11,713 nt of DNA from Bacillota bacterium (GCA_023412635.1 JAEYNI010000134.1:1-11713); one strand, 5' to 3'; positions 1 to 5,901 are shown, numbered from the stretch's first letter. Translations and numbers: made by a program. The notes: a model not told the origin generated them from the letters alone.

Positions 1-390
1 ATACTGTAGAATAAATCAGATTTTTTTTCGAGAAATCTTGAAATAATAGCCATTATTATACATATTACAATTAATATAGTAACTAAATATAATTTAGCTA
101 ATATAAAGCTTAGACCTACACCTATACGCTAAATAAAGCACTATAGAATGATACCGAGTTAGCGAATTTTCCTTGAGCTTTTAGAATTGATTGATTCATT
201 TAATATTTCCTTTCTAGTAATTATTAATATTTTAAGGGGTATTAGAATACTACAATTACGAAAGTACATAATAGATGTAGGAGTTTGTCATGTTTTATCA
301 TATTATATTATAAAATATCGAATTTTACAATATATTCCGAATTATTAATGATTTGTGTTAATGATTTGTAATTCTCTCAACTTAAAAAAC
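1..390. other. AT-rich intergenic stretch, largely empty
   Basis: This stretch is very AT-rich with frequent stops in all frames. It holds one possible 25-codon minus-strand ORF (122-199, listed separately) and a tandem duplication of a 13-mer: TTAATGATTTGTG at 345-357 is followed directly by TTAATGATTTGTA at 358-370. At its right end it carries the A-tract of a minus-strand terminator. I recognise no other gene, RNA or mobile-element end in it. Confidence 0.6.
122..199 (-). CDS. possible small peptide, 25 residues, unrecognised
   Basis: A minus-strand ATG at 199 follows a good Shine-Dalgarno (GAAAGGA, about 8 bases upstream) and opens a 25-codon frame ending in TAG. The peptide begins MNQSILKAQGKF and ends SFYSALFSV. 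It has a polar, slightly basic N-terminal half and a hydrophobic, aromatic C-terminal half, but no clear signal peptide, Cys motif or AgrD-like core. It stands alone in AT-rich DNA. It could be a leader, a small membrane-active or signalling peptide, or a chance ORF. The ribosome binding site is the only real support, so confidence is low. Confidence 0.25.
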   Translation of the reverse strand: MNQSILKAQGKFANSVSFYSALFSV

Positions 391-408
391 CGTCAAAAGA
401 ATTTGACG
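384..408 (-). terminator. rho-independent terminator (minus strand)
   Basis: CGTCAAA (391-397) and TTTGACG (402-408) form a perfect 7-bp stem with a 4-base loop. Read on the minus strand it is followed by G and six T (384-389). It would end minus-strand transcription coming from 409 onward, which implies that a minus-strand gene once ended in 409-765. None that is intact remains. Confidence 0.6.
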
Positions 409-555
409 ATTCAATACCTTTTCACTACTATCCTGTGAATAAATCTGTTGCTGGTTGAGTACCACAAGCTAATCGCAATATCGCTTTGCCTAAAATATGA
501 AAACAGAACGAAAATGGATAGAGAAAGCATCCTCTTTACACTATAAAAATTCCTT

Positions 556-765
556 TTAAAATTCAATGCCTATTCTTGCCTGGATTCCCAGAGACATGGG
601 ATGCATAATAGCATTTATTTCTGAAACATAATCTGCAAGCTCAATTAATTCATTAGGTGCAGACAAAAAAGCGTTGGCGCAAATAAGCAAGGAAATAGCG
701 ACCTTCCGCTGTTTGGTAATAATAAAATATATAAAATCCCTAAAGATGAATGACAAGTAAATCAA
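556..765 (-). pseudogene. possible gene remnant, unrecognised
   Basis: The minus strand is open for 69 codons, but the only start is a TTG without a Shine-Dalgarno. From about residue 18 on the translation looks protein-like: QRKVAISLLICANAFL is followed by an acidic helix-like stretch (NELIELADYVSEINAI) and a C-terminus QARIGIEF. I do not recognise the family. The frame lies between a minus-strand terminator (384-408) and the duplicated ATPase tail, in an area with other gene scars, so it may be the 3' end of a lost gene. Chance is possible. Its first codons overlap the left end of the duplicated block. Confidence 0.25.
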
Positions 766-1042
766 AAAGCTTTATGCAGCTCTCTCGGAAGAAATAGTTA
801 CAATGAATTAGAAAAGTGCCTAAAAAATATAGAACGCCATATGACGTTCTATATTTTTTGCTTTGATTGCTTTGATTGAATTCAATGTATATGCTGAAAA
901 CACCGCAATGGAGGCTATTATACACAAAATGCCGCATAATGGGGTATTGCTTGTATCCCATCGCTTTGTCCAAAGTTCTTTTCTGAAAACCTAATTGAAT
1001 AGGTTGGCTGATACTTCTGAATGAACACACCAAGGCTTTTTG
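759..1042. repeat. duplicated block, copy 1 (ATPase 3' end plus convergent tail)
   Basis: This block recurs at 4362-4638. From left to right both copies have a plus-strand coding-like stretch (K-L-Y-A-A-L-S-E-E), a long perfect hairpin, a more variable AT-rich spacer, and the last 40 codons of a DUF4143 ATPase on the minus strand. Here the ATPase end belongs to the complete gene 918-2204. Similarity stops sharply at GGCTTTTTG (1042 here, 4638 in copy 2). No terminal inverted repeats or target duplications are evident, so it looks like a gene-end duplication followed by decay rather than an insertion sequence. Confidence 0.85.
822..859. terminator. bidirectional terminator downstream of the ATPase gene
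   Basis: AAAAAATATAGAACG (822-836) pairs perfectly with CGTTCTATATTTTTT (845-859) around an 8-base loop. The A- and T-rich ends supply a U-tract on either strand. It lies about 60 bases after the ATPase stop at 918 and would also end any plus-strand transcript coming from the left. The equivalent hairpin in copy 2 is at 4425-4462. Confidence 0.8.
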
Positions 1043-2204
1043 ACTTGGTACTAGTAGACTTTTTGACTTCAATGCCAACAATATCCGCATCCTTTTGTAT
1101 CACAAAATCAAGTTCTGCCGAATGTTCACTTGTCCAGTAGTAAGGCGTATATCCGTTGGACACAAGAGCCTGCGCGATGTAATTTTCAGTTACAGCTCCC
1201 ATGAAAATGTTGGATTCGCCAGTCAATATCGTTTGCAGTGCCAATCCTGATTTCATGACAAGCAAGCCGACATCACTCATATACAGCTTAAAAGAAGATA
1301 AATCTGCGTAAACAGAAATAGGGTTCTGGGCATGTTCAATCTTTTGGCATTTCAAAACGACTCCCGCTTGTGTCAACCAGTCGATTGAAGCCCCAAACAG
1401 AGCAGCACTGCCGCCTTTTTGGATAACCTTATACTGAAACTTCGTGTTTTCCTTGGCAAGCTGAGCAGGTATGGAATTGAAACAGGCACGTATTTTCACT
1501 GTTTCGGAAGTATCAGCATACTTTGCCATGTCTGCAACATAGTTGCCGGTGATTTCATTCTGAACATTGGGTACAAGTACCAATTTACCGGATTTGATAA
1601 AGGATGAAACGCTGGCAGGCATACCGCCTACGATTAAGTAATAGCGATACAGCTCCAATGCTTTATTGTGGAGAGCTTCCGGCATTGGCGCAATATCGGT
1701 AAAACAAATGCGAATCTCCTGAGCAAGCCGTTCTTCTCCCATTGCCCATAGAAATTCCTCAAAATCCAGCGGGTAGAGTGTCACGCTTTCCACCTTGCCC
1801 ACAGGGAAGCTATATTTTTCCCTGTTTATAGCAACGCCTAGCAAACTTCCGGCCGCCGCTACATGATATTCCGGTGCTAACTCACAAAAGTATTTAAGAG
1901 CCGTCAATGCCCTTTCACAGCTTTGTATTTCATCAAATATAATTAATGTTTTATCAGGAATGATTTCTTCATTTACCGTTGTTTCAAGGAAACGTATCAG
2001 TCTTTCTGGCGTAATGTCGTCATTAAAATATCTGGCAACCGAAAGATTCGTTTCCATGTTGACATATACGGTATTGTCGAAATACTTCTCGCCAAACTCC
2101 GTGAGAATGTAGGTTTTTCCAACCTGCCTGGCACCATAAAGCAATAGGGGCATTCTCTCTCTATCTTTCCACTCTACAAGCTGAGTCTCGATTTTTCTAC
2201 GCAT
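918..2204 (-). CDS. AAA-family ATPase with DUF4143 C-terminal domain
   Basis: A 428-residue ATP-binding protein of the AAA_14/DUF4143 type, a usual length for the family. The Walker A motif is GARQVGKT at residues 24-31. Walker B is TLIIFDE with D91-E92, and AAGS at 117-120 sits where the sensor strand is expected. The C-terminal part has E364-L-D366 and E379-V-K381, matching the PD-(D/E)XK nuclease-like fold often seen at the end of these proteins. Start: ATG at 2204 follows AGAGGTGA with a 6-base spacer, just behind a near-consensus promoter; a bidirectional terminator follows. Proteins of this family are common in anaerobes and archaea, but their function is mostly unknown; DNA-related or toxin-antitoxin-like roles have been suggested. 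All key residues look intact. A second copy of its last 40 codons lies at 4514-4636. Confidence 0.9.
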   Translation of the reverse strand: MRRKIETQLVEWKDRERMPLLLYGARQVGKTYILTEFGEKYFDNTVYVNMETNLSVARYFNDDITPERLIRFLETTVNEEIIPDKTLIIFDEIQSCERALTALKYFCELAPEYHVAAAGSLLGVAINREKYSFPVGKVESVTLYPLDFEEFLWAMGEERLAQEIRICFTDIAPMPEALHNKALELYRYYLIVGGMPASVSSFIKSGKLVLVPNVQNEITGNYVADMAKYADTSETVKIRACFNSIPAQLAKENTKFQYKVIQKGGSAALFGASIDWLTQAGVVLKCQKIEHAQNPISVYADLSSFKLYMSDVGLLVMKSGLALQTILTGESNIFMGAVTENYIAQALVSNGYTPYYWTSEHSAELDFVIQKDADIVGIEVKKSTSTKSKSLGVFIQKYQPTYSIRFSEKNFGQSDGIQAIPHYAAFCV

Positions 2205-2225
2205 AAATAATCACCTCTAAATCAT

Positions 2226-2255
2226 ATTGTATGCTGATTTTGATTTATTCGTCAA
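2226..2255 (-). promoter_or_regulatory. sigma-A promoter of the ATPase gene
   Basis: On the minus strand a -35 box TTGACG (2250-2255) and a -10 box TACAAT (2226-2231) are 18 bases apart. The predicted start of transcription lies about 15 bases before the AGAGGTGA ribosome binding site, giving a very short leader. This suggests the ATPase is transcribed alone. Confidence 0.75.
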
Positions 2256-2439
2256 GAAAAATCAAAAATAAGTATATTTTTCGGGTAATATTAATATAAA
2301 TTACAAAGGTTCAGCGCTCCAATCTGTTCCTGGTTTCACGGGACTATAAGGTAGCATTTTATAATTCTTTGATTAATTTATTGTATATGCAGGTAATCCC
2401 AAACCTTTTCAAATTCATTTCCCCTTTCAAAAAATCACG

Positions 2440-2470
2440 AAAAAAGAACTAGAGACAATTTGCAGTTCTT
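2440..2470 (-). terminator. rho-independent terminator behind the VOC remnant
   Basis: AAGAACT (2444-2450) and AGTTCTT (2464-2470) form a 7-bp stem. On the minus strand the stem runs directly into a T-tract (2440-2445, partly shared with the stem). It stands between the VOC gene scar (2518-2598) and the ATPase promoter, which fits the former end of the VOC transcription unit. Confidence 0.55.
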
Positions 2471-2517
2471 ATCTTTCTGCTTATTTAATTTCCTGGCTTT
2501 CATCACCTTGTATACCT

Positions 2518-2598
2518 TCATATGGATACTTCCCTTCGGTAAAAAGTTATTGCCCTATCCATATCATCAATGCAAAGATAAAGTGAATTTATATTCAA
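2518..2598 (-). pseudogene. VOC/glyoxalase-family N-terminal remnant
   Basis: Twenty-six minus-strand codons, starting at a TTG, read N-I-N-S-L-Y-L-C-I-D-D-M-D-R-A-I-T-F-Y-R-E and then stop. The pattern of a first beta strand followed by D-M-D-R-A-I-x-F-Y is the N-terminal signature of vicinal-oxygen-chelate proteins (glyoxalase/bleomycin-resistance type), normally about 120-140 residues. Everything after the first helix is lost. A shift to another frame gives KYPYEGIQGDESQEIK and a stop shortly before the terminator at 2440-2470, which could be the gene's original end after an internal deletion. No metal-binding site remains, so it cannot be functional. The family call is fairly safe from this motif, the exact boundaries are not. 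Confidence 0.55.
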
Positions 2599-2645
2599 AT
2601 CGCAAAGAACGTCTTTCCGGCCGCATTCTATTCATTTTGTGCAAT

Positions 2646-2675
2646 AAAAAAGCACATCCGTTTAACTGAATGTGC
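2646..2675 (-). terminator. rho-independent terminator of the GyrI-like gene
   Basis: On the minus strand GCACATTC and GGATGTGC form an 8-bp stem (one G-T pair) with an 8-base loop, followed by six T (2646-2651). It lies about 95 bases behind the stop codon at 2771. Confidence 0.7.
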
Positions 2676-2770
2676 GGTAGTATTTTATATTTATCAAGCA
2701 TTAGAGCCATTATAAATTTACGTATATGTAAATAGTAGATCCTTTTAAATTATTAATGATCTAGCTTATA

Positions 2771-3292
2771 TCATTTAATAAAATGGCAAATATCAAGTAT
2801 TATATTTCCTTGATAGTCAGGAGTTGTAAATCTCGGAGAACAATATCTCTCAAAGAACCACCATGCGTTATTCTCATCTGGTATAATGTTAAATCCCTCA
2901 TCCATTAATCTCCTAGAACACTCAGCCTCTCTGCCATAAACTTCGCCTTCCTTACCATAAACCCAACAAACACCCAATTGACTTTCAGGGAAATCAACAT
3001 ATTCAAATCCATCAGGAGCTAGGGTTGCTTCTGGAGTAAATAGACCTATCCAGTATTCAAATGGTTCCCCGTCCTTCCAACGCATCAATCCAATATAGTC
3101 CGTAATTTCATCATAATTTAGGTTAATACTCTTACTTATTTGGTTTGATATAGCACTGAACCAATTTTGATTAAACCATTCACCCCATTTTGGACTAAAA
3201 TTACCGCTAATGCGATCGTTATCAGTGTATTTCTTACCTATAAACCTCATTGCTGGAACAGTCTGTTTATATGCTTTTATAACTTCAGCCAT
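2771..3292 (-). CDS. GyrI-like / effector-binding domain protein
   Basis: A 173-residue soluble protein resembling the stand-alone GyrI-like (AraC-type effector-binding, SHV/BRE fold) domain. Supporting features are an opening strand KAYKQTVPAMRFIGKKY, a central IGLMRW...FEYWIGLF segment, and the late VDFPESQLGVCWVYG strand, which matches the usual 'P-x-x-x-Y/W-A-x-F/V' part of this fold. A C-terminal W-W-F-F-E-R-Y segment also fits. Such domains bind small hydrophobic or cationic molecules, and some relatives hydrolyse them or inhibit gyrase; the ligand here cannot be read. Start: the frame opens at a GTG at 3301, but the Shine-Dalgarno AAGGGGAG is about 8 bases before the ATG at 3292 and almost touches the GTG, so I choose 3292. 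It has its own promoter (3346-3374) and terminator (2646-2675). No DNA-binding domain is fused to it. Confidence 0.75.
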   Translation of the reverse strand: MAEVIKAYKQTVPAMRFIGKKYTDNDRISGNFSPKWGEWFNQNWFSAISNQISKSINLNYDEITDYIGLMRWKDGEPFEYWIGLFTPEATLAPDGFEYVDFPESQLGVCWVYGKEGEVYGREAECSRRLMDEGFNIIPDENNAWWFFERYCSPRFTTPDYQGNIILDICHFIK

Positions 3293-3337
3293 TATTCTCA
3301 CTCCCCTTGATTTTATATTAATTAGAATCCATCTTGT

Positions 3338-3374
3338 TACACTAAATACTATATATGGATTAAATTTATGTCAA
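3338..3374 (-). promoter_or_regulatory. promoter of the GyrI-like gene with shared -10 region motif
   Basis: Minus strand: -35 box TTGACA (3369-3374), a 17-base spacer and -10 box TAGTAT (3346-3351). The 21 bases at 3338-3358, covering the -10 and the likely transcription start, match 4231-4251 upstream of the DUF6064-like gene at 18 positions. Box geometry is the same in both, so a common operator is plausible. Confidence 0.75.
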
Positions 3375-3450
3375 TACGTACTTTCAATCTCTACCGCACT
3401 ACTCAGTTCTCAACGTTCAATTTTCTAACTCGTCTTCCCGCTATTGCGTC

Positions 3451-3498
3451 AAAAAACAAAACCACATCTTCTTTTACAGAATAATGTGGTGTTTTTTT
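3451..3498 (-). terminator. rho-independent terminator of the DUF6064-like gene
   Basis: On the minus strand ACCACAT pairs with ATGTGGT (7 bp). An inner TTCT/AGAA helix and a small loop follow, and then a T-rich tail (TTTGTTTTTT). It lies about 100 bases after the stop at 3589. Runs of A on the other side mean it may also act weakly on the plus strand. Confidence 0.7.
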
Positions 3499-3588
3499 AT
3501 AGCTATTTACTTGTTTTTAGATATAAAATCTATTGGTATTGGAGCATGTGTAAAATAAAGATTTCAAATTAGGCTAACTTTGGTATGC

Positions 3589-4188
3589 TTATAATCTCTG
3601 TTTCTTGAACTGCTTCACTAAGATACCCAAACAATATATGCCACAAATCAATAAAATAACATCCTCATAAGCATTCACAATAAATGCCTTTATTCCTGTG
3701 AGACCCCATATTGCCATTAGTGTAAGTAGCATTTTGTTTCTATGTTCATAACATGAATAAATTAGGATACTGAGACTGATAACGGGGCAAGGCATTATAT
3801 AGACAACCATTTTGGGAAAAGAATTGCCAAACATCATTGATATAAATGGGTACAACATTATTACACAAAAAAGCATCCACTTCCATTTATTAAAATGTTT
3901 AAAGTCACTCGCTTTGTGTTTAACAGCTTCCCACAAAAATAAAAAGCCAACAGCAATATACAATGGAAATGCAAAAAACTTCTGAATTGGTTCAGTTCCG
4001 TAAAACAAAAAGAAAACAAAACCGATAAACAGATTTGTTATTCCTAAAGTAACTTCAGGCATCCAGATACACTTACCGGAATAAGCAATTACAATACTTA
4101 GAACTATGAATAAAAACAGTATGATTTGAATAATCCACGTAGATTGATTATAAGTTCCAATTACATTCCAAAATGCTTGAGCATCCAT
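3589..4188 (-). CDS. DUF6064-like integral membrane protein
   Basis: A 199-residue hydrophobic protein with about six to seven membrane segments, roughly at residues 18-36, 44-64, 72-90, 103-121, 127-146, 152-171 and 174-192. The N-terminus (F-W-N-V-I-G-T-Y-N-Q-S-T-W) fits the DUF6064 family, whose members open with an F-W-x-x-I-x-x-Y-N motif before the first helix. The function of the family is unknown, and I see no catalytic motif or transport signature. The ATG at 4188 follows GGGGGA with a 6-7 base spacer. The gene stands alone between its own promoter (4239-4267) and terminator (3451-3498). Its promoter shares a near-identical core with that of the GyrI-like gene next to it, so the two may respond to the same signal. 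Confidence 0.75.
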   Translation of the reverse strand: MDAQAFWNVIGTYNQSTWIIQIILFLFIVLSIVIAYSGKCIWMPEVTLGITNLFIGFVFFLFYGTEPIQKFFAFPLYIAVGFLFLWEAVKHKASDFKHFNKWKWMLFCVIMLYPFISMMFGNSFPKMVVYIMPCPVISLSILIYSCYEHRNKMLLTLMAIWGLTGIKAFIVNAYEDVILLICGIYCLGILVKQFKKQRL

Positions 4189-4230
4189 AGTTATCCCCCA
4201 TATGTATATAAATAAATATCAATAACTCAC

Positions 4231-4267
4231 TACATTAAATACTATATTAGGAGAATAAACAAGTCAA
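4231..4267 (-). promoter_or_regulatory. promoter of the DUF6064-like gene with shared -10 region motif
   Basis: Minus strand: -35 box TTGACT (4262-4267), a 17-base spacer and -10 box TAGTAT (4239-4244). The 21 bases at 4231-4251 match 3338-3358 at 18 positions, while the flanking sequence is not similar. The spacing and the placement relative to the -10 are the same in both promoters. Confidence 0.7.
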
Positions 4268-4424
4268 TTTTTAATCTGTACGAGGAGAAGCCACCTGCCA
4301 AACGTTTTATTACATTTGAAAATTTTATTATTTTACACTCTTATAGGTATACAAGACATACAAATCGAAAAGCTCTATGCAGCTCTCTCGGAAGAAATGG
4401 ATGCAAGGAAGAAGAACAGTGCCA

Positions 4425-4462
4425 AAAAATATAGAACGCCTAAATGGGCGTTCTATATTTTT
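4425..4462. terminator. bidirectional terminator in duplicated block copy 2
   Basis: AAAAATATAGAACGCC (4425-4440) pairs perfectly over 16 bp with GGCGTTCTATATTTTT (4447-4462) around a 6-base loop. It is the counterpart of 822-859, and here the stem extends further toward the loop. It probably now terminates the GNAT transcript on the minus strand. Confidence 0.8.
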
Positions 4463-4513
4463 GTGTATAGATTCAATTTAATATATGTACTGGAATCACA
4501 GCAATGGAGGCTA

Positions 4514-4636
4514 TTATATGCAAAATGCCGCATAATGGGGTATAGCACGTATCCCATCGCTTTGCCCAAAATTCTTTTCTGAAAACCTGATTGAATAGGT
4601 GGGCTGATACTTCTGAATGAACACACCAAGGCTTTT
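4514..4636 (-). pseudogene. 3' remnant of a second DUF4143 ATPase gene
   Basis: Forty minus-strand codons beginning K-S-L-G-V-F-I-Q-K and ending in P-H-Y-A-A-F-C-I, then TAA. They match the C-terminus of the ATPase at 918-2204 at 38 of 40 residues (Q to R and V to I are the differences). No start, ATP-binding or nuclease-like part is present. The sequence breaks off into DNA that leads directly to the GNAT stop codon. The good protein conservation compared with the spacer suggests that the parent gene was under selection until a fairly recent loss, or that the tail was copied from the intact gene. Confidence 0.8.
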
Positions 4637-4663
4637 TGGCCGTTTGTTATTTAAATCTCGTAA

Positions 4664-5137
4664 TCATAATAGTGACATTCTCATGGCTGTAAAATCTGAA
4701 GATTTGTGTTCGAGGAAGCCAAGTTTTTTATATAAGGGTTTTCCTGAATCTGATGCCGATAGTTCTAAATATGATACCCCTTGTTTTTTCGCCTTTTCAA
4801 TTAGTACATTCATTATGCTTGTAGCATAACCCCTCTTGCGATATTCAGGATATGTAAGAACATTAAGAAACAATCCAGTTTTGCCAGTAGGCCATGACAA
4901 ATTTGCTGGTTTTTCACTAATTACTAAAAATGCTGTGGAAACGATACATTCATTATCATCTTCCATAAAAGCTGCAAAAAAATCAAGATTCAAATGCTTT
5001 GAGTAGTACTGTCGCAACTGAGCAATAAGCATATCTCTCTTATCAACGGGAAGTTCCCATTTTTCTGTTGCAAAATAATCTAATCTGGCTTTTATTAGCT
5101 TATCGACATCGTTATTATTAGCAATCCTAATATTCAT
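4664..5137 (-). CDS. GNAT family N-acetyltransferase
   Basis: A 157-residue acetyltransferase of the GNAT fold, which moves the acetyl group of acetyl-CoA to an amine. The acetyl-CoA-binding motif A is clear: the strand G-L-F-L-N-V-L-T at 88-95, then YPEYRKRGYAT at 96-106, matching R/Q-x-x-G-x-A. Motif B is Y136-K-K-L-G-F141. The N-terminal part (IRIANNNDVDKLIKAR) is the typical opening strand and helix. Length is normal. The frame opens with a TTG at 5152, but GGGGGT stands 7-8 bases before the ATG at 5137, so I choose that start. The substrate cannot be told. Its 3' end runs into duplicated block copy 2, whose hairpin (4425-4462) would act as its terminator. The leader carries an inverted repeat (5152-5212). 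Confidence 0.88.
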   Translation of the reverse strand: MNIRIANNNDVDKLIKARLDYFATEKWELPVDKRDMLIAQLRQYYSKHLNLDFFAAFMEDDNECIVSTAFLVISEKPANLSWPTGKTGLFLNVLTYPEYRKRGYATSIMNVLIEKAKKQGVSYLELSASDSGKPLYKKLGFLEHKSSDFTAMRMSLL

Positions 5138-5151
5138 TACTACAACCCCCA

Positions 5152-5212
5152 ATTAATGAATAACTATAGTTTTCACTTTGCAGCGACAGGTTCCAAAAAG
5201 TAATTCATTAAT
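5152..5212 (-). repeat. inverted repeat in the GNAT leader
   Basis: ATTAATGAAT (5152-5161) and ATTCATTAAT (5203-5212) are perfect 10-bp inverted copies 41 bases apart, directly upstream of the GNAT ribosome binding site. They could form a leader hairpin or be two half-sites for a regulator. The arms are pure A/T apart from one G-C pair, so chance is a real alternative. Confidence 0.45.
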
Positions 5213-5270
5213 AATACTATTATTTGTGGGGAAATATGCCATCAACTATTTGCAAATACCAATTCAACTT

Positions 5271-5292
5271 ACAAAGGCTGAAATGCCTTTGT
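5271..5292. other. short perfect hairpin between two genes
   Basis: ACAAAGGC (5271-5278) and GCCTTTGT (5285-5292) form an 8-bp stem with a 6-base loop. It lies about 90 bases after the stop of the gene at 5380-5877 and upstream of the GNAT gene. No T-tract follows on either strand, so it is not a classic terminator. It could be an mRNA 3'-end stabiliser or part of the GNAT leader. Confidence 0.4.
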
Positions 5293-5379
5293 GAGCAGTA
5301 TTCTGTTCAATTTGAGAAAAAAAGACTGTACATTAACTGTTTGTGTGGTAATATATTTTATTCTAAGTATAGAGTAGCA

Positions 5380-5877
5380 TTAGTCTCTTTTGAAGTTATT
5401 TATATACATTTCAAATTCATTATAGCTTAAACTTACACATCTATACAGGTTATTCTCATGGCGAATCTGGATATAAGAATCTCCAAGTATTCTACTAACT
5501 ATTCCTCTTGGCATTGCATGACGTATATCTATATTTTCGAATTGTCCACTTTTATAGATAATATGAATCCTATATTCTGCGGTCTCTCCACCAATTATCC
5601 CTGCTTTTTTCAGCTCTTTATATTCCATGGAATTAATGAATTTAATAAATTCCTCTATATCTTGTCTGGTATCAAGTTTTAGTTCTCTACCACTAAATGA
5701 ATTAAGAGGTGATACTGTAATTTTTTGAATGTTATTTTCTTGGTATTGTGTTATTCTTTCTCCACCTATTTGGTCTAATAGTCTCATTACTACAGTGAAA
5801 GAAATAGTGATGAGTATTAATACACCCAAACCAATGTATAACTTTTTTTCATAGATCCTCCTGGCGTAACAAGGCAT
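5380..5877 (-). CDS. single-helix membrane-anchored protein, unknown function; start out of frame
   Basis: The open frame codes for about 155-165 residues: a short basic start, one membrane helix (LYIGLGVLILITISFTVVM), then a soluble domain of about 125 residues that would lie outside the membrane. The domain is rich in alternating strands (ITVSPLNSF, YRIHIIYKSG, YIQIRHENNLYRCVSL), resembling small uncharacterised Firmicute proteins of the DUF5301 kind; that likeness is weak. The start is odd. The first in-frame ATG (5877) has no Shine-Dalgarno. A perfect AGGAGG with an ATG 4 bases on (5850-5852) is followed by seven A (5843-5849) and is one base out of frame. Eight A would give MKKKLYIGLG, exactly the expected N-terminus. 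So this is a one-base decay, a sequencing error, or a gene needing slippage on the A-tract. Confidence 0.6.
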   Translation of the reverse strand: MPCYARRIYEKKLYIGLGVLILITISFTVVMRLLDQIGGERITQYQENNIQKITVSPLNSFSGRELKLDTRQDIEEFIKFINSMEYKELKKAGIIGGETAEYRIHIIYKSGQFENIDIRHAMPRGIVSRILGDSYIQIRHENNLYRCVSLSYNEFEMYINNFKRD

Positions 5878-5901
5878 TGGTAAAGACTTAACTATAATTT
5901 G

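Larger units (their letters stand above)
4362..4638. repeat. duplicated block, copy 2
   Basis: Second copy of the block at 759-1042. It holds a plus-strand stretch I-E-K-L-Y-A-A-L-S-E-E-M, a 16-bp perfect hairpin, an AT-rich spacer, and the last 40 codons of a DUF4143 ATPase on the minus strand. The two copies differ by scattered substitutions and small gaps, most of them between the plus-strand tail and the ATPase stop. The ATPase reading frame is better conserved than the spacer. The right edge lies 25 bases from the stop codon of the GNAT gene. Confidence 0.85.

Noticed and set aside
2279..2440. Short minus-strand frames reading MNLKRFGITCIYNKL and MLPYSPVKPGTDWSAEPL
   Set aside because: Each is under 25 codons, in different frames. 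The first has a Shine-Dalgarno too close to its ATG, and neither matches a family I recognise.
2460..2669. Plus-strand ORF of 69 codons
   Set aside because: No ribosome binding site, and it is antisense to the VOC remnant and two minus-strand terminators, which explain this DNA better.
3210..3428. Plus-strand ORF of 72 codons over the start of the GyrI-like gene
   Set aside because: It overlaps the GyrI-like start and its promoter in antisense, has no ribosome binding site and no domain.
822..4462. The 15-16 bp hairpins as miniature inverted-repeat elements
   Set aside because: They lie at a fixed place behind the ATPase stop in both blocks, have U-tracts on both strands and no target duplications. 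A bidirectional terminator explains them.
4316..4582. Plus-strand ORF of 88 codons containing K-L-Y-A-A-L-S-E-E
   Set aside because: It runs straight through the 16-bp terminator hairpin and then antisense through the ATPase remnant. Only the short part before the hairpin looks coding-like, and that is reported as a finding.
5224..5430. Plus-strand ORF of 68 codons between the GNAT and the anchored protein
   Set aside because: Composition is Cys- and Tyr-rich as expected for random AT-rich sequence, it overlaps the 3' end of a real gene, and it has no recognisable domain. The GGGGAAAT before its ATG is a weak, chance-level site.
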